Assembly (NCBI GenBank): GCA_946811695.1
Contig: OX328124.1
Coordinates: 33,998,203 to 34,062,202 of the forward strand
DNA length: 64,000 bases
Reading direction: 5' to 3'
Origin: Gonocerus acuteangulatus
Lineage: Eukaryota; Arthropoda; Insecta; Hemiptera; Coreidae
Position 1 is the stretch's first letter, and each line of letters begins with the position of its first letter. Positions 31,435-43,276 of the stretch are shown here, piece by piece. A program made the position numbers and the translations under genes. Below the pieces are notes generated by a model. The model was not told where the DNA came from. It searched no databases and saw nothing but the letters and a program-made list of their open reading frames with translations.

Positions 31435-31829
31435 AGCAAAGCGTGGGTTGATCGTGGGTTCTTTCGTCCTTCACGAGGTATGCAACTACGAAAGAAAACG
31501 ACATCAGTAAATACCTCTTCTTTCTACATGTGCTAGTAATTTATACTATATAGACTTTTTAATATAGAACATACAAACTAAAAATTACACTAAACAAAAA
31601 AATATTCAATATAAAAGAAATTAAAGGATTCTTATTTTCATTGATTTTCCAGTTCATTCATCGGCAATAAAACCTCTAGCATCCCATTTTATTGTATATT
31701 TGTTCAGTCATTCAGACTCGCGTGTTTAGTATGCAATTTTTGTTTCTTTTCTTCGGCTAAAAGTGTGCAACTATACATAAGAACAACGAAGGCCAAAAAC
31801 ACTCCCAAACCAAGTTCTAGAAAATATAG
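31435..31829. other. Unassigned sequence
   Basis: Nothing recognised. Confidence 0.3.
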
Positions 31830-32331
31830 AAAATTATAATGCAGAGCTGCACGGCATACTTTTGGGCCTATCCAACGTACAGACTACATTACCACACATA
31901 CTACTGTGTACAGACTCCTTAAGTTGTTTACTCTCCTTAAAGAACAACTACAAAACAGTCCCGATCCTCATCAAAATTTTACAGGAATATCAAGACTAAA
32001 AGGCTTAAATAGTAACAATGGCGTGGGTTCCTGGTCATGAAAACATGAGGACAGACTTCAAAAGGAAACGAACAGGCAAAACTTGCTACGACAAGCCGCC
32101 CAAGTGACCAGAACTTACTGACATCACAAGACTTACAAACAAAAGTATCAAACAATATATTGAATAGAGGGGTCTCCCGTGGTCTAATGGCTAGCGCCTT
32201 GGATTCATAAGCGGGAGATGGTGGGTTCGATTCCCAACCTCCGGCAGGAATTTTATCATCCCACGGCTCGCTGGTGAAATTCCTCGCTACACCCTGGATG
32301 TCGGCGCTAATGACCTAGATGTAGATGTGCC

Positions 32332-32409
<78 letters not shown>

Positions 32410-32700
32410 TATATTGAATAGATGGCAAGCAATGTGGTACTGCAGCCAAAATAACCACCTAAGGGAAATAAAGAGCAGCATACAATCATATTCGTCAAGA
32501 GAACTAAGAACAAGACGCGAGGAGGTAATATTAACACGACTTAGGATCACTCACTCATTCATTCCTTTTCACAAAACAAGACAAACGGCTATGTGAGACA
32601 TGCAACGTACCATTAACTGTAAAACACTTGCTAACAGACTGCCTTAAAAGAGGCAACATACAGATGCCTTAGATGAACTGTTATCAGATAGGAGCCGGCT
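31830..32700 (+). pseudogene. LINE RNase H and C-terminal region, split by a SINE
   Basis: Plus-strand frames encode YNAELHGILLGL (RNase H Glu motif), LLCTDSLSCLLSL (Asp motif) and MAWVPGHENMRTD (final motif region) between 31830 and 32154. The coding is interrupted by a 241-bp SINE (32168-32408) and resumes with RWQAMWYC, NNHLREIKSSIQSY and RREEVILTRLRI, then a decayed knuckle (TVKHLLTDC in another frame near 32615-32645). Several stops and frame changes are present. It belongs to the same broad I/LOA type as 8864-9778 but is clearly diverged. Its 3' end is lost where the R1-like fragment begins. Confidence 0.8.
32155..32421 (+). mobile_element. tRNA-derived SINE with 13-bp target duplication
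   Basis: ATATATTGAATAG flanks the insert exactly (32155-32167 and 32409-32421). The SINE (32168-32408) has a tRNA-like head with A box (TGGTCTAATGGC) and B box (GGGTTCGATTCCC), a short body, then TGGATGTCGGCGCTAATGAC, TAGATGTAGATGTGCCGTAA and a poly-A of about 68. The tail hairpin GGCGC/GTGCC is the window-wide SINE tail. It lies inside an older LINE, which orders the two insertions. A second, decayed copy of this family is at 47886-47980. Confidence 0.93.
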
Positions 32701-33560
32701 TATTGATACCACTTGTATTATGCCAAATATTGGTGGGCCTAGGGATTCTAATAGGAAGATCATTTCAAGTGTGATTCACTGACAGATACTCTACGCTGCA
32801 CCTGTATGGCAAAAAGTAACCGAAAGCAGAGGCCTCAGCAGAAAACTGGCTAGCTTGCAGAGATTGGCCTGCTTACGAATAGCAAGCGCGTACAGGACAG
32901 TGTCGACAGAAGCAGTAAGCGTCATAAGGGGCGTCCCACCTATAGATCATTTGATTAAAGAAAGGGCCAAAATATATAGCGGAACTCAAAGAGAAAGTGC
33001 ATGAGACGATCTCATAGCCAGCTAGCAAGAAAGATGGGCAAATGGGACTAAAGGAAGGTGGACATATATGTTAATACCAGATATAAGAACCTGGATCGAA
33101 AGGCCATCCGGAGAGCTGGACTATTTCATTGCTCAAGCTTTATCTGGTCATGGAAGTATTTATATGATCGGAGAAGAGCAAGTGCTGAAGTATGTACCTA
33201 CTGTGGAGAAGTAGATTATGTAGAGCACGTGCTTTTTATATGCCCGAGGTGGAAAAGCATCAGGCATGACTATAGTATGGCTATCAACAAGACGTTTGAT
33301 ATTGTAAATATGATGAGAGACCTAACTTCAGAGGAAGCATGGAACTATTCCTACATCGCGATCAGGACAATTGTAGAGACGAAGGAGAAAGCAATTACAA
33401 TGAAGGTTAATTAGACAGCTATCATGATGAAGTAATGCGTAAGCGGTTTCCATCATGATCGCGAAGAACAAGGGGAGGGGGGGAGGTTTTTAGTCGGTTG
33501 GAGTTCGACACTATCTGGTTTTTCTCCTTGCCAGGTGTCCCTGATGGATTTACCTCCGAC

Positions 33561-33592
<32 letters not shown>
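32701..33592 (+). pseudogene. R1-type LINE 3' end with poly-A tail
   Basis: Frames encode ASAYRTVSTEAVSVIRGVPP and IDHLIKERAKIY, then GRWTYMLIPDIRTWIERPSG and ELDYFIAQALSGHG. After a frameshift near 33150 come VCTYCGEVDYVEHVLFICPR and a C-terminal tail to a stop at 33412-33414. The AYRTVST...PIDHL block and the CX2C...EH...CPRW knuckle are characteristic of R1-clade ORF2 C termini. A 150-bp 3' UTR ends in an A run (about 33566-33592). The reverse transcriptase is missing, with stops in the remaining part, so this is dead. The 5' border with the preceding LINE is only approximate. Confidence 0.83.
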
Positions 33593-33594
<2 letters not shown>

Positions 33595-33634
33595 TAGATA
33601 TATATAACTATATTTTATGTTTAATTATATTATG

Positions 33635-33680
<46 letters not shown>
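33635..33680. repeat. (TA)n microsatellite
   Basis: A TA run flanked by two copies of AACTATATTTTATGTT (33605 and 33680), so it lies inside a small direct duplication. Confidence 0.9.
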
Positions 33681-33681
<1 letters not shown>

Positions 33682-34505
33682 CTATATTTTATGTTCAATA
33701 ATATTATGTTATAATGTAAGAAATTAAATAAAAACTATTGCTGCTTCTTTATTCGCTCATACTAAGCTCTTCGGGTATGCGGCTTGAACAAACCAACTTG
33801 CAAAGGAATTTGCCTATTTATGCAGGTTTTGAGTAAATAAAAATGTCAGGATTCATGGATATTTATGAAGAAAGTAGGAACGAGATTATCCTGTGTTTTT
33901 GTAGGGTTTTTTTTTCGGTATGGAGCAAAACCCCATGAAACCTTCATAAATCCGAATCCACGCACAGCGCGTACATGCCGATGAACTAATGGTATCGTGT
34001 GACGTCAATTAGAGGAACACGACACTACACCGGACAATGACAAAGTAAGGCCCGTGATAATGTAATAAGAGAGATGGATAGGATAGGGTTAACACTGTTA
34101 GTGGTCGGAACTCCATTAGAGCGGGACTCGCTGGGGTCATCAGTTAGCAATGGAACAATCTCGGATTAAAGCTCTTACTCATAGTAGGAGGTGTGAACTC
34201 GCCGTATAGTTATTGCAGACTCTCTCTCCCTCTCTCTTCCTACAGGCAAATGGCTCCCGGATCTGCAATAAAACAATAGCCTAGTCCAATTGTTACACAT
34301 TTCATAAAAATCCTTCTCAGTGAATGCATTCACAAATTTTAGAAAACCAAGCTTTAAATATTTTTTGAAAATGACAATTGTCAAAAACGGCCTCTCTCTT
34401 CACAAGTGACGTTTGTCAATATGAATTCATTTATTTACAGACCTTATTTTCAGAGCAATGCCCCATACAAAGTGTGGGCATTACTAATAGTTTTTCTAGT
34501 TATAT
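33681..34505. other. Unassigned sequence
   Basis: Short (CT)n tract near 34219-34237. No gene recognised. Confidence 0.4.
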
Positions 34506-34592
34506 TATTTATTTATTTAAATGTTTAACGTCCATTTATTATTAACTGAGAATTTTTGGACGGGTTATCTATAAGTTACCACTCTTTTCTTG
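34506..34592 (-). mobile_element. SINE core/tail fragment (16346 family)
   Basis: The minus strand reads GTAACTTATAGATAACCCG, then AAAATTCTCAGTTAATAATA and AATGGACGTTAAACATTT. The head is missing. Confidence 0.65.
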
Positions 34593-34604
34593 CCAGGATA
34601 GCAA

Positions 34605-34850
34605 AATAAACATATTTGTCCTTGAAATGACCTTGCTTTTGTGCGGAAGGGGTGAAACAGACCTCGGATTCGAATTCAGCGATCATGGAAGCTCTAGTTC
34701 TCAAACGGCTTGAAAATTTACCTTCAATTGCCCTTAAACTTGACGTGCTGTAGTGAAACGGACACCTGATTCGGATTCAGCGTGTCGAAATACATAAGAA
34801 TATATGTATGGTGTCTTTGGAAAATACAACTTTTTTTATTTTGTGTGCCT
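34605..34850 (+). repeat. Dispersed repeat (family also at 40937-41390)
   Basis: AATAAACATATTTGTCCTTG, CATGGAAGCTCTAGTT, GGATTCAGCGTGTCGAAATA, CATAAGAATATATGTATG and GTGTCTTTGGAAAA are shared with two inverted copies near 41 kb. The nature of the element is not known. Confidence 0.55.
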
Positions 34851-35373
34851 GTCTGATGCATTGATAAGGATAGGTTGGTATTCCGCTAAGAAAAAACGTC
34901 AAATATCCAGAAAATCGATATGTCGAACATTATTACACAAAATATAAAATTTATAACATTTTTCTTAAATATATATATATATATATTTATTTATTTAATG
35001 GGGACTATAATAACCTCGATGGGGTTCTAATAATACACGAATGCAGTTTACTTAATCAATTCAAAGTGACTAAATTACATCATTTTAATCATCAAGTTAA
35101 TTTATTTAATGTATTAACGTACATTAATACACAATCTTAAAGTATGAGTACTTAAGCAGCAAATAAATGTTTAAGCTAGACCGGAATGGACCCTTCCGAG
35201 TCTTCCTTGCCTCTAATGCTGATATCCCGAGACTTGTAAGCCTTGACATTCTTAGGACTGATTTTATCTCTCATAACGCGTTAAAAAGAACATTTCAAAT
35301 ACATAGGAAATTCTCAGTAATTATAGTACAAATAATCTAATCACAGTGTAATTTTATAATAAGAACGGAAATG
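34851..35373. other. Mostly unassigned, with one PLE end trace
   Basis: At about 34872-34930 TTCCGCTAAGAAAAAACGTC and AAATCGATATGTCGAAC resemble the outer end of the PLE subfamily at 53989. No gene is seen. Confidence 0.4.
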
Positions 35374-35407
35374 GTCGGCGCTAATGGCCCAGATTTGTCG
35401 ATGCGAC

Positions 35408-35465
<58 letters not shown>
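35374..35465 (+). mobile_element. SINE 3' tail with poly-A
   Basis: GGTCGGCGCTAATGGCCC, AGATTTGTCGATGCGACGTT and about 53 A. The stem GGCGC/GCGAC is one mismatch away from the consensus. No head is recognised. Confidence 0.7.
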
Positions 35466-35466
<1 letters not shown>

Positions 35467-35879
35467 GCAACTCAGACTCACCTTTAATACTGCTGAAACG
35501 TTAGTTCTCAACAGAAAAACTCTTTGAGCAAATTCAAAAAAAGAGAAAGGAAAAGGATTTGTAACATATTAGGCCTAATTAATACTGTCAACAAACTAAG
35601 ATTTCAAAGCTATAAGCAAATAGAATAATACACTGACGTACACTGATAAAAAAAAAAACAACGTTGATTCCAATTCTATGGGCACATAGAATAGAATGGA
35701 AAGAATGGATCCCTCGTGACTAAAAAACTGAAATTGTGTGATTTTATTAAAGTAAAAATAAGGCAATAGTAGAACTTAATAAAAGGATTGCAGCAGTAAA
35801 CGAATATTTAAAATCAGTAGGTATCATGCAAAGAGATATTTTAGATGGGGAACCATTCAGACAGAAATATTTTGCTCTT

Positions 35880-36073
35880 AAACCCTTAAAAATAAATTAA
35901 ATAAGATCACTTAGTTCATAAAAAATAATTTATTTTACGTGTAATAGCGTTTTGATTGCCTAAAACTATTCCAAGTTCTAAATTTTTAGTATTCCATACC
36001 CCGGAAATGGTCTCAGCCCCCCCCCCGAAATTTTCCCAGCCCCTCCCGAAATTATTTTCTATAAACCCCCTTG
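35880..36073. mobile_element. hAT-type MITE fragment (11143 family), left end deleted
   Basis: CCCTTAAAAATAAATTAAAT, AAGATCACTTAGTT, GTATTCCATACCCCGG and CCCGAAATTATTTTCTATAA match the right three quarters of the 11143-11422 element almost base for base. Confidence 0.75.
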
Positions 36074-36165
36074 TTCAATTTTAACATCCATTTATAATGA
36101 ACTCAGAATTTTAGGGCGTGTTATCTATAGGTTTCTACCCAGAATAGGGTTGATGCATTTTCTTT
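36074..36165 (-). mobile_element. SINE core/tail fragment (16346 family)
   Basis: The minus strand contains AGAAACCTATAGATAACACG, then CCTAAAATTCTGAGTTC and ATGGATGTTAAAATT. It abuts the MITE fragment. Confidence 0.62.
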
Positions 36166-36196
36166 TTTTCCAAAGTTATAAAACACGCTTACCAAA

Positions 36197-36238
36197 TGTA
36201 TCAGTCACCCTCTTCCATGTATCAGTCACCCTCTTCCA
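36197..36238. repeat. Tandem duplication of a 21-bp unit
   Basis: TGTATCAGTCACCCTCTTCC(A) occurs twice in a row (36197-36217 and 36218-36238). Confidence 0.9.
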
Positions 36239-36299
36239 TGTATAATTTTTCTCTGTTTTTGACCTTTCTTTTGCACATATACTAGCATTAATTCTGTAC

Positions 36300-36445
36300 T
36301 TGTTTTACAGCCCTGATGAAGGCCGAATCGTGGGCAAATAATAAAACTCATTTCCACATAAAATATGTAGTTTTATTAAGATACCACGACAGAACCCAGG
36401 CAAATTCTACCTTTCAATCACCAACGGTCAATCATCTCCTTTCAA
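36300..36445 (+). mobile_element. PLE 3' end fragment, hammerhead truncated
   Basis: CTTGTTTTACAGCCCTGATG, then AAGGCCGAATCGTGGGCA, followed by GTAGTTTTATTAAG and CAACGGTCAATCATCTCC, matches the copy at 51900-52060. Stem II has collapsed to GGC/GCC-like remnants, and GAAA is mutated to GAAT. Confidence 0.7.
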
Positions 36446-37872
36446 TGTTTACAATCTTTATTGTTAGGGTTGACAAAAACTCCATTTTCTTAACTAGTGA
36501 AAATTCAGAACCACAGCTAATCATAGAGCGGAAATTAAGATCAAGAAGAAAACTTGGAAACGTTTCAGTGCACATAATTAACTAGACAAATCACAAGACT
36601 GATTTTATGATCAATAGTGTTCAATCAATTATCATTCAATCCAAACAAAAGCGGCATAAAGATTAGATTGACTTTCTTGTCGATGGAGCAATTAAATTTT
36701 CAAGACATAATTTCTCTGCACGTGCTTAAACATAAAACACTTATCATTCTTCACAAATGTATGGAGGTCAAGTCACAAAATCCAATAGTGTCATTAAAAG
36801 AGAACCAAATTAACAAGACAAAATGTGTAAAGTGAAGGATGTTTCATTGTTTCAACTGGCCAAGGTTTTATATCAGGCCATAAACCATGACTCGTTTCTA
36901 ATCTTAATTGTCATCAGATATAAACCTCTTGATAGGTATTTAATCTACAGGAAATAGGAGTTATAGATATCAATAATAATGAAAGACAAAAATTATATTT
37001 ATGAATGGAATAATCCTAAATAAATAACACTGCTCAACAAAATTTAAACTTTTGTCTGTTAAAAGTAAAACAATGGGTGATTCTAAGTGATATTTTTATG
37101 CAAATCTTTTTACAGAACTTTTTCATCACCCAGAGTTTTAGAGCAATCACATGAAAAACATTTTTGTGTTTAAACATTATAATATTATGATATCTTGCTG
37201 AAATTACATTTACTTGAGAAGAATTATTTTCAAAATTAAAAAAAAAAAAAAAATTGTGGGTGATTTCATGTTTCTGACTTCATTTTCGGAATCAGTAAAT
37301 GACAATATATCAGAAACAACTGAAACGTTTTACTAAACAAAATCATTAGTGACCAGTTTAACTAGTGCCCTTAGAGTGCCTAACGGGGGAGATAAAATTA
37401 AGAGGCATAGAACAGTTCGGTTAAAAAAAAACACTTGAAAGAATTGAAGGGAAAATTGGTTTGAGTCGGTAAGGAATAGAAAAGCATAAGCCAATATCTA
37501 GTAATGTTTACTAATGTATCTAAATACATTTCATTCCATTAGCGGATAGTCAGGATGTAATAATGATTAAGAACAGTTGTTTACTTGTAATAATGTATTG
37601 ACCAGGGATGTCACATTGACCTCCAATAAGGCCTGTCAGCCATTATAACAAAGTATTCAACTATACATGCGAATATTACCTGGAGATTGAAATCGGCTCA
37701 TACAAAATATCTGAAGATTAACCCTGTTTTTAAATGCTATCATTAGAATCGAACTTAATAGAACTAAGTGAACCTTAATGATTCTCTTGGCTGAAATGTT
37801 CCGAAGCTATTATATTATAATATTAACTTCTTCACAAGGAGGAGCAATTCCCTGCTGCCCCATGGATGGTTA
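36446..37872. other. Unassigned AT-rich sequence
   Basis: No recognised gene; the frames at 36316-36835 have no domain character. Confidence 0.4.
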
Positions 37873-37905
37873 GGAAAGGATGGCAACCTATAGACAGCCC
37901 AGCAC
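37873..37905 (+). repeat. SINE core block
   Basis: AGGATGGCAACCTATAGACA followed by GCCCAGC matches the shared SINE core. The following sequence lacks the hairpin tail. Confidence 0.5.
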
Positions 37906-38659
37906 AAGGAAAGTCAATGTATGCATTAGACTACGTGCAGTTTATTCGGACCATAAGGCGAGGCAATATGCTGTCAAACCACAAATCAAGAGATATAATA
38001 AATAAAGGTTGGCGAAGAGGTCAATTAGGGGGTTCTCTATTTATGAGAAACTGCCAGCGACGAGAGGTTGTATGAGAATAAATGGTTCAGGGATGGTTTG
38101 ATGGGATTCGATGATAGAGGGATGAGAAAACCCTCAACGCCGAGTGGTGTGGGAGCCCTGGGGGTGTATTGTGGATAGTAACTCAAACACAGAGGGGGCC
38201 AAAGACCCCACAAACAGATGGCGAGGGGGGCCTTCTGCTATTGGTAGACAGTATTTAGCACTCACATTGCCATATCCAATAATAGCCATAATATAATATA
38301 CATTAAATCCAACAAAAATAGAGTGTGGATGGCTTTCAGATCACACGAGTCATAAGTATCACCCAACGGCCATTAAATAGGGTGGTGCCCGTCCGATTGC
38401 CCAAGAAACGTCGGATATAAGCAGTTCATGGATGGACCGACTGGAAAAACCACGTGCCGATATCATTATGGAAGGCTGGCGTCCTTAAAAATATAAAAAA
38501 ATAAAAATATAAAGTAAAGAAATAAGAATTTGCTAGAAACTTACACTGACTTCGTTCTCAGAAAAAAAAAAACGTTTTCGTCATTATGCAATGCTTAAGA
38601 TGGAAACAAATTATCTTAACTCGAGTACTTGGTGGAATTTTAATTTTTAAATTTAAAAG

Positions 38660-38695
<36 letters not shown>

Positions 38696-39596
38696 TTTGT
38701 GTAAGAATATGAATGAAATTCTTTCGGAACAACGAAAAAGAAAGTGGGGCAAGAGTCGCTCCAAGAAAACTTAAAATGAACACATGTTTTCAATTCAAGT
38801 CAAGGCAATGTTTTAGTTTATTTTATTTAAATTTTAACGTCATCTTAGACAGTAGAGAAACGTTTTTCATGAAACTAGTTTCGCGAAACATGACTGCAGT
38901 TGCTGCAACAGATAACCACAGATCGGTGCACACAGCGTTACAAGAATTCGTTGAATGGATTTCCTGTTGCTTCAATTTCACAAGCTCATGTGCACTTACT
39001 CAGTGTAACTGTTAATTTTCCTAAGCACTCGGAGCCTTCTTTGTTATTAGTAGATTTATTAGTTCTAATGATACATTAAAAAGTTGCTTTAAAATACTAA
39101 AAAAAAAATCCTTAAATTTATCAAGATCTCTGCTTAGTTCTTGAGCTGCCAAAAACAGCTGTGGTGCCGATCCCTAATCAACGGGTAAGCCCAGTACTTG
39201 CATTTTTCACCCCCACAACAAAAGCGCATCGCGTTATGTTTTTGAACGAATGAATGAAGAATACTAAACATTGTTCCAAAATACCCACTTTCTAATAAGT
39301 CGTCTCTCCATCAAGACGTCTGAATAGAAAGTGACCCCGAGATCTACTAAGGTAGTAAAGTGACGTGGAGTGATAAAATTCAGTGTAATTATAATAATCG
39401 AGAGTGACATCGATGGATATTTTCTCTCCTTATGATATCACTCAAGTCTCATTCGCCTCCAATCCTCCCTGCTAGTCGCAGGCTGTGGTTGGATGGCGTA
39501 AGGTCACTCCAGGTCATCCTAGAATCCTTCCTATAAGGTATTCGGTTGACAACTGGGGACACGTGAGGCGTGGACAAGTAACCAATATTAAATTAA

Positions 39597-39601
<5 letters not shown>
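37906..39601. other. Unassigned sequence
   Basis: A GC-richer patch lies at 38090-38240. An A run at about 38660-38693 could be a retro-insert tail, but no element is recognised. Confidence 0.4.

Positions 39602-39641
<40 letters not shown>
39602..39641. repeat. (TA)n microsatellite
   Basis: A TA run. Confidence 0.95.
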
Positions 39642-39645
<4 letters not shown>

Positions 39646-40299
39646 AGTTCTATCACGCTTAATTTCAATTCCTGGTAGCCCTATTTTTTTTTTTTTTTTT
39701 AAATGAATAATATAAAACAATTAAAGGGTCTATTGGAAATCTGATTTATTATTTTAATAAGGTATATGTATAAATTAGCCACTACATTGATTACCTTCTG
39801 CAATAGAGTACCCACATGGTAATCTATAAATAAGGTTGTAGGTTTAAATAAGGTTTAAAGACCTATAAAAGGCACGTTAAGTGACCCGACGTAAATTGAT
39901 TTCACCCTTTAGTAAGGTGGTTGCTGAAGGTAAAGGAAACTAAATAACCCATATTGAGTTCATTCTTTCTTTCACCTATGAGATCCTATTACCATTTCAT
40001 AATAAGGTTATATAACCACAGCTCAAATTTCTTGTTAGCATTCTTTCGAGCTCACAAGGTCAGATTACAAGAGTTGCGATTTGAATATCTTGTTGATACC
40101 CAAAAGAGTTTCATTGTCATGGCATTTCATTCCAATTGAATCAACTCGCTTTATCGCTGCTTAAGAGATCTTGGACTTGGGATTCCTTGGGATAGATAAA
40201 TTGAGCCAGATAGAAATTCCTTGATAATGCGTCCACTCATTAATCAGGTTTAAAAAGTCGCAACGAAATGCTTAACTTATTTATAATACTAATAATTTC
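39642..40299. other. Unassigned sequence
   Basis: No gene recognised; a T run lies at about 39685-39700. Confidence 0.4.
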
Positions 40300-40480
40300 T
40301 TCTGGATTCTCGGATTCTATTCCCAGCGGTATCAGTTTTCCCAGGTGTATTTTTCGACCGATTCTTATGGGGCTTCATCAGACTTGTCTCAAGATCAACG
40401 AGTCTGATGAAGCCCAAAGGGTATCAAAATATCAGCCTGGAAAAATGGACACCGCTGAGGAGGGACCTCGAGAACTCAGA
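40300..40480. mobile_element. Small PLE-derived palindrome
   Basis: GTCTGATGAAGCCC occurs at 40401-40415 on plus and, inverted, at about 40370-40383. The arms extend outward over about 75 bp each (for example ACCTGGGAAAACTGATACCG on the minus strand against GCCTGGAAAAATGGACACCG on plus). The hammerhead core CUGAUGA is present in both arms, but the GAAA box is decayed in the right arm and stem II is weak. Confidence 0.65.
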
Positions 40481-40936
40481 AGAACATATGCCCAGCAAAG
40501 AAGGCTAAAGCAAAAAATGCAAATCATCTGTTGTCATTGATTGAAAACCAAAAAATATTTCGAGTTGTAGTTTCCTCCCATTTTGAATCTGGAATCGCTC
40601 AAAATTCAGTCTTCGCTAGTCGCTTTACAATGCGATTGAATTCTTTTTATTTTGGCAACCAGCTGAAACCCACAAGATGTCTTAGTAATATTTTCTTCTG
40701 CTTTCTCGTGTCTGAACAGTTTCCTCAAATGGACTCAATCCGAAGATATAGGAATCCGTTTGTTACATCGAGAACCAATTCAATAAGTCAGATAGAAACA
40801 AAGTTCATAGACTATAATATTTATTAACATTGTGGGTGACATAGTGAACAAAGACTCAAAACATGACCACGTTGTCAAAGACGGTGCTCACATAACCCAG
40901 ACACCAAAAAAAAAAAAAAAAAAAAAGGTGGTCTTT

Positions 40937-41030
40937 CCAAAGACACCATACATATATTTTCCAAAGACACCATACATATATTTTCCAAAGACACCATACA
41001 TATATTTTCCAGACACCATACATATATTCT
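40937..41030. repeat. 24-bp tandem repeat
   Basis: CCAAAGACACCATACATATA plus TTTT is repeated about 3.8 times (starts at 40937, 40961, 40985). The unit is the reverse complement of the terminal piece of the dispersed repeat at 34820-34850, so it looks like an expansion of that element's end. Confidence 0.92.
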
Positions 41031-41390
41031 TATGTATTTCGACACGCTGAATCCGAATCCGGAGTCCGTTTCACCCCATCACGTCAGGTTTAAGAGCATT
41101 TCAAGAAAAATATGTGTATGTTGCAAAAAAAAAGAATCTTGACTGCAGATTCATTTCTTGTAAAATAAACATATTTGTCCTTGAAATTACCTTGATTTTG
41201 CGCCGATGTGCGGAAAAATACCTAGGATTTGATTTCAGCGACCCTCAAAACCATGGAAGCTCTAGTTATTTTTTTTTTACGTATTTATACGAAACGTGAT
41301 CTTCAAAGGCTCTTATACCTGACGTGATGGGGTGAAACGGAGTCCGTATTCGGTTCAGCCTGTCGAAATACATAAGACCACTTTTTTTAT
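41031..41390. repeat. Inverted pair of a dispersed repeat
   Basis: GTATTTCGACACGCTGAATC and CGTTTCACCCCATCACGTC on the left are mirrored by GACGTGATGGGGTGAAACG and CAGCCTGTCGAAATACATAA on the right. The same family in a single orientation is at 34605-34850. Confidence 0.75.
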
Positions 41391-41548
41391 GAGTGCCTGT
41401 GTAATTAGACATGCTTTATGTACTCAAATTTGTCCTCTTCTATGGTCTTTTAAATCTACAAGAAACCACACATTTCGGTATAAGTATATATAAGTTGTAA
41501 GCTAGTGTAATTTTTGTTATTACTAGTTTTAGTTTGCTCGTCAAATAG

Positions 41549-41837
41549 GTTATTAACATGGGCGTATATAAGGGGGGAGGGCTGCAGCTCCCCCCCCCCC
41601 CCGAAATTTTGAATTGATCGGCAAAAATCTCATAAGCCCCTTAAAAATAAATTAAATAAGATCATTTAGTTCATAAAACATATTCTATTTTGGGTGTAAT
41701 AGCGTTTAATTTGGCTACAACTCTTCCAAGATCTAAACTGTTAGTATTCCATACACTGGAAATGGACTCAGCCCCAACCCCCGAAATTTTCCCAGCCCCC
41801 TCCGAAATTATTTTCTATATACGTCCTTGGTTATTAA
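41549..41837. mobile_element. 273-bp hAT-type MITE with perfect 8-bp target duplication
   Basis: The element (41557-41829) starts CATGGGCGTATATAAGG and ends TATATACGTCCTTG. GTTATTAA flanks it at 41549-41556 and 41830-41837. It belongs to the same family as 11143-11422. Confidence 0.9.
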
Positions 41838-42412
41838 TCAGAGATTAATGAATAATATCTGATTAATGAATCCTTTATTAACCTACTGGGCTTCCCGATG
41901 TTTTAACAATAACAAGTGAGGACTACTAATTGTATAAAATAGTTTCTTAGTATTTCTCACCTAGGTCTGATCAAAGACATGGGTAAAACCCCAAGTATTC
42001 ACACTGTCTCATTAAATAAGCAATCATTACATCCTCTGAGGTTTAATTACATTAACAATTTCTCAGGAAAAAACCTGTTGCTTTGTCATCCCAGGATAAT
42101 GGGTTGCATGAGAGTTGATAACATGTCAACATTTGAGTTAGGATTCATAGAAGAACAATTTAAGGCTAATCACGATCAATGGAAGTTAACTTTGATCCTG
42201 ATTATTAAAAATTATCCATGTTGATTCCTATTCTAATATAAATATACTATGTAAATTATACTTGATAAATATAATTAGCAATTAAAAACCAATCCATTAA
42301 AAATTCTTCCAATCATTAGTTTTTTCCTTTCAATCATGAGTTAGAACTAAATCTATCCCAGAATGATACGTCATTATCTTTTATTTATTATTTTCATTTA
42401 ATATTTTCTGTT

Positions 42413-42454
42413 ATTTTTTTTTTAAGCCGCATCGACATCTAGGACATTAGCGCC
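42413..42454 (-). repeat. SINE 3' tail (minus)
   Basis: The minus strand reads GGCGCTAATGTCCTAGATG, TCGATGCGGCTTA, then a short A run. Confidence 0.65.
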
Positions 42455-42536
42455 GTGTGTGTTATTACACCATTTATTAAATTAGCTGATAACAGTATTT
42501 TGTTAAAGGATTTTATCAATAAAGCTTTCACGTAAA

Positions 42537-42784
42537 CCATTTATTATTATTAAACTAGCTGAGCTCGCGGCTTCAGCAGCGTGGATAGTGACTTAGGGCA
42601 GCATTTATGGATATAACTTATGGTTTATTTCGGATTGTATACACCGTCGTATGGGTATTTAACCCGGCAGAGGTCGCGTCCTTCTGACTAACGGGAGCGG
42701 CCGCGTAGGTTTCACAGACCTTATGATGCACTTTCTTGCTATTTTAATAAATTTATATTGTTCTTATCATTTATTATTATTAAA
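42537..42784. repeat. Insertion-like segment between direct repeats
   Basis: CATTTATTATTATTAAA occurs at about 42538 and 42768, flanking roughly 215 bp that starts CTAGCTGAGCTCGCGGCTTC. A shorter relative of the left flank is at 42469. It may be a retro-insert with a TTA-type tail or a small MITE; I cannot decide. Confidence 0.4.
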
Positions 42785-43117
42785 TTAAGTATTAAGGAAG
42801 TTATTAATTAGGAAACATCGATATATTTTTTTGTTAAAACAAATAATCCAAGTCGGTATAAAAAATAATTTATTTTTTTTACATAATTTGTTTTTTGCAA
42901 AAATAACTTTTATAAATAATATAATAATCAACATCATAGTAATTGGAAACATCAGAATAGCTGAAATGTTTAACAAAAAAAGAATTACTCTTTTTAGAAT
43001 TGTCTAATTTTTTATAGAAATATTAATTTTTAGGACCATGAATAATCTTCAAAAGACTCGTGATCTAAACGATTTTCTATATAATAATCAAAAAATACCT
43101 TACAAAAATGTCGACTT

Positions 43118-43216
43118 ATTTATAAGAAGAAAATAAAAACAAAAAAGTTACAAGACTAGTCGCGTGGGTCTGAGTGACCCCTGGGTATCAAAGGCCTGTT
43201 TTAGGGACCTCCTATT

Positions 43217-43276
<60 letters not shown>

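Noticed and set aside
32168..32244. Possible functional tRNA gene (CAT in the anticodon region)
   Set aside because: Acceptor arms do not pair; it is joined to a SINE tail with poly-A and flanked by a target duplication.
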